Source: Microbacterium sp. VKM Ac-2870 (GTDB lineage: Bacteria; Actinomycetota; Actinomycetes; Actinomycetales; Microbacteriaceae). From it: a stretch of DNA of 64,000 nt. The translations under genes were made by a program, and so were the position numbers. The notes below the pieces were generated by a model. That model was given only the letters and a program-made list of their open reading frames with translations, made no database searches and had not been told where the DNA came from. Shown here piece after piece: positions 57,011-64,000 of the stretch (the stretch's first letter is position 1; each line of letters opens with the position of its first letter). The DNA lies in NCBI RefSeq assembly GCF_015350795.1, contig NZ_JADKSH010000004.1, positions 124,001 through 188,000 of the forward strand. The letters are read 5' to 3'.

Positions 57011-57951
57011 CGCCCGCGTCCGTACTCGCGCATTCCGCGTGCCCCCAGGCAGATCGCCAGCACCCCCGCCTGAGACACGACGTCGCGCCACGCGCGGCGG
57101 GCCGCAACCCGGCGCTGCATCGCCACGGCGAGCGCCGCGGCCGTCGAGCGGACGACCATGATGGGAACGGCGCGGCGGAGCAGCTGTGCCCGCGTGCGCC
57201 GCGGACCGCTCTTCGCGGTGCGAATCACGGCGTAGGCCCACGAACCGCCGCTGCGGAAGGCCCGCCGCAACAGCCACGGCCGCGTGACCCGCGACGCCGG
57301 CACCGCTTCGGTGACACACGCCTCGTCGCACCAGAGGATGCTCCCGCCCGCGGCCGTGACCTGGCGTGTCAGCAGAGTGTCTTCTCCGCCGATGAGCCCG
57401 AGGTGCTCGTCGAATCGCAGATCATGGGCGCGGAGAAAGCCCACGTCCAGGAGCAGATTGCGGCTGGCGGCGCTGTCGCAGGACGCTCCGGTCGGTCGGC
57501 GTGACGGCTCGAACTCGCCCCACCCCCGTGCGTAGCGGGCATCCGCGTCGGAGTCGAAAGTGAACACGGTCGACCCCGACACCGCCGCGGGGCGGTCGCG
57601 AGCCCACGCATCGATCATCGCGTCCAGCCATCCTGGCCCCGGCACGGTGTCGTCGTCGACGTAGATCAGCGCACGGGCCTCGGATGCCGCATCAAGAGCC
57701 GCGTTTCGCGCAGCCGAGACGCCCGGCCGTGGCTCGTGGATGTAGTGGACGTCGGTCGACAGCTCTGTGACGAACGCGCGGGCCGAGGGCTCGTTGTCGT
57801 TGTCCACGACGACGACGGCAACGTCGTGGGCCGAGGCCGAGGCCTGCTCGACGATCCTCGGAAGCCCTTCGGCCAGTTGACGCGCCCGGCGAAACGTCGT
57901 CACGGCGACGACGATCTCGCAGTTCTGCGACCTGAGCACGTGAGCCCCCAC
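57007..57951 (-). CDS. Family 2 glycosyltransferase
   Basis: 314 residues. VVAVTTFRRARQLAEGL, VVVDNDNEPSA, IYVDDDTVPGPGW (metal site), GLIGGEDTLLTRQV; a hydrophobic and Arg-rich C-terminus. Similar throughout to the GT2 at 54076-54984. The GTG at 57951 has no ribosome binding site; a second GTG at 57939 has GGGGG six bases upstream and may be the true start. Coupled to the GT-B gene by ATGA overlap. Confidence 0.88.
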   Translation of the reverse strand: MGAHVLRSQNCEIVVAVTTFRRARQLAEGLPRIVEQASASAHDVAVVVVDNDNEPSARAFVTELSTDVHYIHEPRPGVSAARNAALDAASEARALIYVDDDTVPGPGWLDAMIDAWARDRPAAVSGSTVFTFDSDADARYARGWGEFEPSRRPTGASCDSAASRNLLLDVGFLRAHDLRFDEHLGLIGGEDTLLTRQVTAAGGSILWCDEACVTEAVPASRVTRPWLLRRAFRSGGSWAYAVIRTAKSGPRRTRAQLLRRAVPIMVVRSTAAALAVAMQRRVAARRAWRDVVSQAGVLAICLGARGMREYGRGR

Positions 57952-58159
57952 TCGAGTTCAGCATGCGGTGGCGGCGACGCGTGCGCCGACCCGATCCGCA
58001 TCTGGCTCCGCAGTCTACTGACGTTTTGGCGCCCGGCTTCCCCGGCGCCCGGGAGCCGAGCGAGGCGCGGTGTCGTACTAGCCTGACCTCCAACGCGTGC
58101 ATCGACGGTCACGGAGCAGTCCGAGAACCGCGATGGCGCACCGCGACGATCGGGGGAGC

Positions 58160-58900
58160 ATGAGCGGGAGTTGGTCGGAGGCGTTGCGTCGGTTGGGGAC
58201 AGCGCAGAAAGGTCACGCGCGGGGAGCGCCCGCGTACTCGGTATATGTGAACCGTCGCATCGGTCGCGTTCTGGCGGCCACCGCGTACGTGTGGGGCCTC
58301 ACGCCCAACGCCGTCACGGTGATCAGTGCGGCCTTCACGTTCACGGCGATCGCGCTCATGTGCGTTCTGCCTCCCTCGGTGGCGGTCGGTGTGCTGATCG
58401 CGGTGCTTCTCGTCCTCGGCTACGCGTGGGACTCGGCAGACGGACAGTTGGCGCGGCTGCAGGGCGGGGGAAGCGTCGCCGGCGAGTGGCTCGATCACTT
58501 CGTCGACGCGCTCAAGATCGCCAGCCTGCATCTCGCGGTGCTCATCGGTCTGTTCCGCTTCACGGACGTTCCCGTGCCGTGGCTGTTGATTCCGATCGGG
58601 TTCAGCGTCGTCGCCGTCGTCACGTTCTTCGGGATGCTGCTCAACGATCTCTTGAAGGGTAAGCGGGGGGTCACCTCGACGCATGCCCGCGGCGGCGGGA
58701 CGCTGCGTCGATCGCTGCTGCTGTTGCCGACGGACTTCGGAGTGCTCTGCATCATCTTCGTGCTGTGGGGCGTGCCCGCCCTGTTCCTCGCCGTGTACGG
58801 CGCGGTCTTCGTTCTGTGCGGCGGATTCCTCGTGCTCGCCGCGGCGAAGTGGTTCCGCGAGATGCGTGCGATCGACGCGGCGGCTACGACCGGCGACTGA
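58160..58900 (+). CDS. CDP-alcohol phosphatidyltransferase family membrane protein
   Basis: 246 residues, six transmembrane helices. The CDP-alcohol phosphotransferase motif is complete: DSADGQLARLQGGG, then GEWLDHFVD, giving D-G-x2-A-R-x(8,9)-G-x3-D-x3-D. It transfers a phospho-alcohol from a CDP-alcohol to a lipid or sugar acceptor. With the cytidylyltransferase in the same locus it may use CDP-glycerol or a similar donor. Start uncertain: 58160 fits conserved sequence, 58133 is in frame upstream. A TAGCCT box lies at 58079-58084. Its 3' end overlaps the convergent GT gene by 17 bases. Confidence 0.87.
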   Translation: MSGSWSEALRRLGTAQKGHARGAPAYSVYVNRRIGRVLAATAYVWGLTPNAVTVISAAFTFTAIALMCVLPPSVAVGVLIAVLLVLGYAWDSADGQLARLQGGGSVAGEWLDHFVDALKIASLHLAVLIGLFRFTDVPVPWLLIPIGFSVVAVVTFFGMLLNDLLKGKRGVTSTHARGGGTLRRSLLLLPTDFGVLCIIFVLWGVPALFLAVYGAVFVLCGGFLVLAAAKWFREMRAIDAAATTGD

Positions 58901-60038
58901 GCTGCGACAGGCAGGTCGCGATCTGCGCGCGATAGCGGGCGGGGGCGAATCTGCGGGCGGCGGCATCCGCTTCGGCTGCCAGCTGCGGCTGGAGTTCGTC
59001 CCACCGCTCGACGGCGAACGTGATCGCCTCGCACAGCGCGTCGACGCTGTCCGGGGCGAACCGGATCGCCGTCGCCACGCCCTCCGTTGCCTCGCGGAGG
59101 CCGCTCGTGTCGCTGACGAGCACCACGCGCGCCGCGAGAGTCCCTTCGACCGCGGTGTTGCCGAACGGCTCATCCAGTCGCGACGGAACAACGACGACGG
59201 CGGCGTCTTCGACCGCGTGCCACACGTCGGGCCGGAACCCGAGCAGGCGCACCCGCTCGCCCAGCGCGTGGTCGGCGATACGCCGTCGCAGATCTTGCTC
59301 GTACCATTCGTACCCCGGGAAAACGGCGCCGATCAGGTCTACGTGGATCCGGGGATCGCGAAGCCGGGCGAGGGCTTCGATCAGCAGGTCAGGTCCCTTC
59401 CGCGGCGAGAGGCGGCCGATGTACGCGAGGCGCACGATGTCGCCCAGGTCGGCGGGCGGCGGGCTGACCGCGGGCGGGCCTGCCACACCGTTGTAGACCA
59501 CCTGAGCCCGCTCGGCCAGCCTCGGAAATGCCTGGCGGAGGACGTCGCGGCTGAACTCACTGTTGACGACGATCGCCGTGACCCCGGCTGCGGGCGCGTA
59601 GATCGCCCACTTCACGAGCCGTGAAGCGCCCTGTTCGCCTTCGTGCAGGTGAAGCAACGAGGGAACGCGCGCGAACCGCGTGACGAGCGGCCACAGCGGA
59701 AGCGTCATGGTGCTGATGTACACCGCATCCGGCTGTACCTGTCGAAGCACCCGACGGGAGGCGCGGAGACCGCGCGCCGCGGCACGGATCGAGGCGATCC
59801 CGTTCTTCGGGCGCAGGAGGCTCTTGCGGAGAACGAGCGCGGGATCGAACCTGACCGTGGCACCCGCCCCGACCAGCAGGTCGACCAGCGGGCCCGTCTC
59901 CGGAAGCGTCACGGTCACCTCGGCGGAGCCCTCGATCAGCGCGACCACCGTCTCCAGCATCACCCGGTCGGATCCATACAATTCCGCGCCGGGGTGGGCG
60001 ATGAGATACCGGAGTGGCCCGGGACGGCGGACGCGCAT
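58884..60038 (-). CDS. Glycosyltransferase family 4
   Basis: 384 residues. GT-B fold: LIAHPGAELYGSDRVMLE at the N-terminus, YNGVAGPP, LAYIGRLSPRKGPDLLIEAL (GT4 signature), RVRLLGFRPDVW and VVVPSRLDEPFGNTAVEGTLA with the E-x7-E-type donor site. It builds a glycan chain from NDP-sugars on the cytoplasmic side. Start at ATG 60038 because GAAAGGGG lies just upstream, the same leader bases as for the WXG100 gene; an earlier ATG at 60059 is in frame. Confidence 0.92.
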   Translation of the reverse strand: MRVRRPGPLRYLIAHPGAELYGSDRVMLETVVALIEGSAEVTVTLPETGPLVDLLVGAGATVRFDPALVLRKSLLRPKNGIASIRAAARGLRASRRVLRQVQPDAVYISTMTLPLWPLVTRFARVPSLLHLHEGEQGASRLVKWAIYAPAAGVTAIVVNSEFSRDVLRQAFPRLAERAQVVYNGVAGPPAVSPPPADLGDIVRLAYIGRLSPRKGPDLLIEALARLRDPRIHVDLIGAVFPGYEWYEQDLRRRIADHALGERVRLLGFRPDVWHAVEDAAVVVVPSRLDEPFGNTAVEGTLAARVVLVSDTSGLREATEGVATAIRFAPDSVDALCEAITFAVERWDELQPQLAAEADAAARRFAPARYRAQIATCLSQLSRRS

Positions 60039-60129
60039 AGGGCCCCTTTCACGGCTCATCGAGTCCGGTCATCGTATCCAACCGCGTCGTCGGCGCGAAC
60101 GGTCGAGGACCGGCCTCGGGGCGGGACGA

Positions 60130-60137
60130 TATACACT
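60130..60137 (+). promoter_or_regulatory. Predicted -10 region of the DUF4352-like gene
   Basis: TATACACT, an unusually AT-rich box in this sequence, about 50 bases before the ATG at 60186. It lies in the 147-base gap to the divergent GT4 gene. Confidence 0.4.
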
Positions 60138-60185
60138 CGGCGTCGTCGGCGGGAGGGGAACCGCCGCATCGCTCAGGGGGGAAAG

Positions 60186-60839
60186 ATGGCTGACACGGGT
60201 GCACCTGCAGAGGGCGGTTCGCGCACGAGGACCGCATGGATCCTCGGCGCCGTCGCGGTGGCGGTGCTCGTCATCGTCGCCGTGCTGTTCGTCCGCGGCA
60301 TCCCGTCGTCATCGTCGGGCGCATCGCCGACCGGGCTGCCCAGCCCGACGTCCACCGCGACGCCGAACGGGCCGGCGGACGTACCCACGACGCCGAGCCC
60401 GCAGGCGAGCGCAGAGCCCTCCGATCCGACCCCGGTACCCGAACTCGCACCCGTGGCTCCGCAGCAGCCGGCGACCGCCGCCGGCATCCAGGTCGCACTG
60501 ACCTCCTTCGAGAGCGTCACCGGTGAGGTCGTCGTGCCCGGCGAGGTCCAGGCTGCGGCAGTCCGGGTGACGGTGCAGATCACCAACACGGGCCAGGCGC
60601 CGCTCGATCTGAATCTCGTGGTGGTCAGCGCCTACATGGGAGAGCAGCGCGACCCCGCCGAGACCTACCAGCAGCCGGGAGGGATGCCAGTGAGCGGTTC
60701 TCTCGATCCCGGTGCCACGGCCTCCGGTGTCTACCTGTTCCGCATTCCCGATGACCGCCGCTCCGACGTCACGTTCGTCGTCGACTATCGCGGCGATGAG
60801 CCCGCGCTGACGTGGCGGGGAGCCGTCCCGCAGAGCTGA
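60186..60839 (+). CDS. Membrane-anchored DUF4352-like protein
   Basis: 217 residues. Short cytoplasmic start, one transmembrane helix (about 18-38), a Pro/Ser/Thr-rich spacer (about 40-95) and an extracytoplasmic beta-sandwich (about 100-217) with VRVTVQITNTGQAPLDLN and GSLDPGATASGVYLF, the look of DUF4352/TEK-type immunoglobulin-like domains. It probably projects its domain through the wall. GGGGGAAAG precedes the ATG. Function unknown. Confidence 0.82.
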   Translation: MADTGAPAEGGSRTRTAWILGAVAVAVLVIVAVLFVRGIPSSSSGASPTGLPSPTSTATPNGPADVPTTPSPQASAEPSDPTPVPELAPVAPQQPATAAGIQVALTSFESVTGEVVVPGEVQAAAVRVTVQITNTGQAPLDLNLVVVSAYMGEQRDPAETYQQPGGMPVSGSLDPGATASGVYLFRIPDDRRSDVTFVVDYRGDEPALTWRGAVPQS

Positions 60840-60869
60840 TTGCCGCACGCGCTGCTCATACGGTACGAT
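60840..60869 (+). promoter_or_regulatory. Promoter of the LamG-protein gene
   Basis: TTGCCG (60840-60845), an 18-base spacer and TACGAT (60864-60869). The leader contains the perfect hairpin CCGGCGC-GTCGA-GCGCCGG (60885-60903). Confidence 0.55.
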
Positions 60870-60937
60870 CAGCCAATCTGGGGACCGGCGCGTCGAGCGC
60901 CGGGGATCGTTGCTCGCGGGGGCGGGCAGACGGGGGA

Positions 60938-63900
60938 ATGAGCGTGAGCATTTTTGCTGCGTTCGATCATCGTGCGGCCCGTCGTGGCGTGCGGGGTCGA
61001 CGGAATCGACTTCTGGCAGTCGCGACAGCGGTAGGGATCGTGTTGGCCGGCGTGGGGATGGCCGAGGCGCCGGCATACGCCGACACCACCCCGACCGCGC
61101 CGGGCGAGCCGGAGACGGTCACGTCGGTGCCGTTGCCCACCGCGCAGATCGACGGCGTCGCGTGGACGCAGGCGATCGCCGGTGACACGGTGTTCGTCGG
61201 CGGTGAGTTCACCACGGCCAGGCCTGCCGGCGCTGCTGCCGGGGTGAACACGTCGCCGCGCGCCAACCTCATGGCCTACACGCTCTCGACCGGCGTCATG
61301 ACGTCGTGGAATCCCGGCGCGAACGGCGCGATCAAATCGATCGTGGCGTCGCCCGACGGTTCCACGATCTACGTCGGCGGCACGTTCACCACGATCGCCG
61401 GTGTGTCGCGCAGCAGAATCGCCGCGTTCAGCGCGGCGACGGGCGCGCTCCTGCCGTGGAACCCCGCCCCGAATGGTCCCGTCAGCGACATCGCTGTGCG
61501 CGGAAACACCGTCTGGATCGGCGGCGATTTCAGCTGGATCGGCGGAGCGTCACGCGTGCGCATCGCGTCGGTGAGCGCCACCACGTCCAAGGCCCTTCCG
61601 TTCACGGCCACTCTTACCGGTGGGTACGGGGTGCGCGCGATCGTCGTCGACCCGACCGGTTCGAAGGTGGTGGTCGCCGGCTCGTTCGAGAGTGCCAACG
61701 GCTCGACCAACCCCGGACGCGGGATGGCCGCGCTCGACGCCATCACCGGAGCGTCAATGCCCTGGGCCGTCAACGATCTGATCCGCAACGCCGGCACGAA
61801 GGCCGCGATGTACGCGCTGTACTCCGACGGCGACAGCGTCTACGGCACCGGGTACGACTTCGGCGGCGGCAGCGAGGACGGCTTCGAAGGTGTGTTCCGC
61901 GCGAATTGGACCGATGGATCCCTCGTCTGGCTGCAGGACTGCCATGGCGACGACTACTCGGTCGCGGTGAGTTCGGGAGTCGTCTACTCCGCTTCGCACG
62001 ATCACTACTGCGGCAACGTCGGCGGCTTCCCGCAGACCAGCCCGACCTGGTCGTTCCACCACTCGCTCGCCTTTGCCAAGGACTATCTCGGCAACACTCT
62101 GACCTCGGACATCTACGGCTACAAGTCCTACACGGGACAGCCGGCCGGGACCCTGCTCAACTGGTTCCCCGACTGGCAGGTGGGTTCCTACACCGGCAAG
62201 AGCCAGGCGGCGTGGGACGTCACCACCAACGATGACTACGTCGTCTACGGCGGTGAGTTCCTCAAGATCAACAACGTGGCGCAGCAGGGCCTCGTGCGCT
62301 TCGCGAAGAAGGCCATCGCGCCCGACACCGACGGCCCGCGCCTGAGCGGAACGGGATTCCCCGTGACCGCTCTCTCGATCCGCGCCGGCGAGGTGCGCCT
62401 CTCATGGGCCGCGAACTGGGATCGTGACAACACCCGACTGACGTATCAGCTGTACCGCGAGGGCGTCTCTGCTCCGATCTACGAGACGACCGTCGACTCG
62501 AACTTCTGGACGCTTCCCGACATACGGTATGTCGACAAGACAGTCGAAGCCGGAAAGACCTATCAATACCGGGTGCGGGCCACCGACCCGAACGGCAACG
62601 CGGTAATGGGGGCGTACTCGCCCGTGACCGTCTCGTCGACGGCGGCATCCGCCTACGCGCTCGGCGTGCTGAACGACGGCGCCGTGAGCTACTGGCCTCT
62701 CAGCGACTCATCGACCACGACCGCGGCGAACTGGGCAGGCGGCAGCGATCTCGCCGTGAACTCGGCCACCCGAGGCGCGACCGGACCCAACCTCGCCACC
62801 GCGAGCGCGGCGACGAGCTTCGCCGGAGCCAACACATCCTTCGCGGTGTCCAAGGCTTCTGAACCGGGTCGTGACACATTCACGGTCGAGTCGTGGGTGA
62901 AGACCACGAGCACCGCCGGTGGGAAGATCGTCGGGTTCGGCGGTTCCACGTCGGGTGATTCGGGCAGCTACGACCGACATGTCTACATGTCGGGTGACGG
63001 GCGTATCACCTTCGGTGTGTACCCGGGCAGCGTGCGAACCGTGCGCTCCTCGACCGGCTACAACGACGGCCAATGGCACTACGTCGTCGCCTCGATGGGT
63101 TCGGGGGGCATGTCGCTGTTCATCGACGGCAAGCGGGTGGACGGCCGCACCGACACCACGTCGGGTCAGGCCTACACCGGCTACTGGCGCGTCGGCGGAG
63201 ACAACCTCGGCGGGTGGCCCGACACGGGCTCCAGCAACTACCTGAACGGATCGATCTCCGACATCGCCGTCTACGACAAGGTGCTCACCCGCAATCAGAT
63301 CAACAGCCATTGGGTGGCTTCGGGCCGCGCGTCGACGATCACGGCCGCACCCAGCGACGCTTACGGTGCCGCGGTCTACGGGCTGTCGCCGACTCTGTAC
63401 TGGCGGGTCGGAGAATCGTCGGGGGCGAAGGCGCTCGATTCCGCTCCCGACGCCAACTCGGGTACCTACTACGGCGACGTGACGAAGGGGGGTGTGGGCG
63501 CGCTCGCCGGGGTCTCGAACACTGCGATCACGCTCCATCCGAGTGGCGGCACCCAGACGGGTATCTCCAGCGATGCCGCGTTCACCAACCCGACGACGTT
63601 CGCGCTCGAGACGTGGTTCAAGACGAACACGACCTCCGGCGGCAAGATCCTCGGATTCGGAAGTTCGCAGACCGGTACGAGCGGGTCGTACGACCGTCAT
63701 CTCTATATGAGTGGCGACGGCACGCTGAAATTCGGAGTCTGGACGGGATCGTCGCAGATCATCCAGAGTTCGCCGGGCTACAACGACAACAAGTGGCACT
63801 ATGCCGTTGCTCAGATGTCGTCGAACGGCATGGAGCTCTACGTGGACGGCGCCCTCGTCTCGACGAGCGCCAACACCGGAGCACAGGACTACACCGGATA

Positions 63901-64000
63901 CTGGCGCGTCGGTGGGGACAACGGCTGGGAGGGCGACCAGTACTGGCGCGGCGCGGTCGACGAGGTCGCCGTCTACCCGCAGACCCTCACGGCGGCACAG
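60938..64000 (+). CDS. Large secreted LamG-domain protein, 3' end outside window
   Basis: 1021 residues visible and open to the edge. Signal peptide with cleavage after AYA at residue 48. Residues about 60-450 carry propeller-like repeats (VYVGGTFTTIAG, VWIGGDFSWIGG, VVVAGSFESANG), residues about 467-567 one FN3-like domain (YQLYREGV...TYQYRVRATD), and residues about 577-790 and 816-1021 two LamG/concanavalin-like domains that are clear duplicates (YDRHVYMSGDG against YDRHLYMSGDG; YTGYWRVGGDN in both). LamG domains bind sugars or proteins. A surface or extracellular polymer-binding protein next to glycan genes. Start at ATG 60938 after GGGGGA. Confidence 0.88.
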   Translation, partial: MSVSIFAAFDHRAARRGVRGRRNRLLAVATAVGIVLAGVGMAEAPAYADTTPTAPGEPETVTSVPLPTAQIDGVAWTQAIAGDTVFVGGEFTTARPAGAAAGVNTSPRANLMAYTLSTGVMTSWNPGANGAIKSIVASPDGSTIYVGGTFTTIAGVSRSRIAAFSAATGALLPWNPAPNGPVSDIAVRGNTVWIGGDFSWIGGASRVRIASVSATTSKALPFTATLTGGYGVRAIVVDPTGSKVVVAGSFESANGSTNPGRGMAALDAITGASMPWAVNDLIRNAGTKAAMYALYSDGDSVYGTGYDFGGGSEDGFEGVFRANWTDGSLVWLQDCHGDDYSVAVSSGVVYSASHDHYCGNVGGFPQTSPTWSFHHSLAFAKDYLGNTLTSDIYGYKSYTGQPAGTLLNWFPDWQVGSYTGKSQAAWDVTTNDDYVVYGGEFLKINNVAQQGLVRFAKKAIAPDTDGPRLSGTGFPVTALSIRAGEVRLSWAANWDRDNTRLTYQLYREGVSAPIYETTVDSNFWTLPDIRYVDKTVEAGKTYQYRVRATDPNGNAVMGAYSPVTVSSTAASAYALGVLNDGAVSYWPLSDSSTTTAANWAGGSDLAVNSATRGATGPNLATASAATSFAGANTSFAVSKASEPGRDTFTVESWVKTTSTAGGKIVGFGGSTSGDSGSYDRHVYMSGDGRITFGVYPGSVRTVRSSTGYNDGQWHYVVASMGSGGMSLFIDGKRVDGRTDTTSGQAYTGYWRVGGDNLGGWPDTGSSNYLNGSISDIAVYDKVLTRNQINSHWVASGRASTITAAPSDAYGAAVYGLSPTLYWRVGESSGAKALDSAPDANSGTYYGDVTKGGVGALAGVSNTAITLHPSGGTQTGISSDAAFTNPTTFALETWFKTNTTSGGKILGFGSSQTGTSGSYDRHLYMSGDGTLKFGVWTGSSQIIQSSPGYNDNKWHYAVAQMSSNGMELYVDGALVSTSANTGAQDYTGYWRVGGDNGWEGDQYWRGAVDEVAVYPQTLTAAQ

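Overview
The window is one contiguous piece of a high-GC actinobacterial chromosome. Gene content (a Micrococcales-type FHA/kinase/FtsK locus, TIGR01777 epimerase, GMC oxidoreductase, CPA1 antiporter, many glycosyltransferases), very high GC at third codon positions, -10 boxes of the TAGGCT/TAGGGT type directly in front of leaderless genes, and a strongly over-used heptamer GGATGCC/GGCATCC all point to Microbacteriaceae, most likely Microbacterium or a close relative. No tRNA, rRNA, CRISPR array, insertion sequence or prophage was seen.

Layout. 1-11.8 kb is mixed housekeeping and catabolism: a 5'-truncated recQ, a tandem (two-in-one) TetR regulator divergent from a family 3 glycoside hydrolase, an acyl-CoA oxidase/dehydrogenase, a structured intergenic palindrome, a TIGR01777 epimerase, DNA-3-methyladenine glycosylase I and a short UvrA-like ATPase.

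11.9-36.9 kb is the most interesting part: thirteen or so co-directional, mostly overlapping genes. They encode a 2030-residue membrane-anchored protein with Ig-like and FN3 repeats, MoxR ATPase, DUF58 protein, a transglutaminase-like membrane protein without its catalytic Cys, RDD-FHA, PP2C phosphatase, an FHA protein, a Ser/Thr kinase with an external domain, FHA-winged-helix, and an EssC/EccC-like FtsK ATPase. A second promoter then drives two WXG100-class small proteins, a large helical/transmembrane/alpha-beta-hydrolase protein, a lipoprotein and a hypothetical protein. The first part resembles the kinase-FN3-AAA-DUF58-transglutaminase cluster described in bifidobacteria (PFNA); here it is joined to a stripped-down type VII secretion module without EccB, EccD, EccE or mycosin. 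The same 16-bp palindrome (TGGGGAGTTCTCCCCA, one change in one copy) sits in front of both transcription units, and the cluster carries its own kinase, phosphatase and FHA-winged-helix protein that could read it.

36.8-53.5 kb is again mixed: a serine-recombinase-like protein without catalytic Ser, CPA1 antiporter and malate dehydrogenase, a neutral zinc metallopeptidase with proline iminopeptidase, a DEAD-box RNA helicase with a structured leader, a GMC oxidoreductase/aldehyde dehydrogenase pair, a redoxin, a GT2-GtrA glycosyltransferase, a polysaccharide deacetylase lipoprotein, a DUF308-lipase fusion, and a DUF892 (YciF-like) gene interrupted by an amber codon.

53.5-64 kb is a cell-surface glycopolymer locus: TagD-like cytidylyltransferase, five glycosyltransferases, a CDP-alcohol phosphotransferase, a membrane-anchored DUF4352-like protein and the start of a very large secreted protein with propeller-like repeats, FN3 and two LamG domains that runs off the window.
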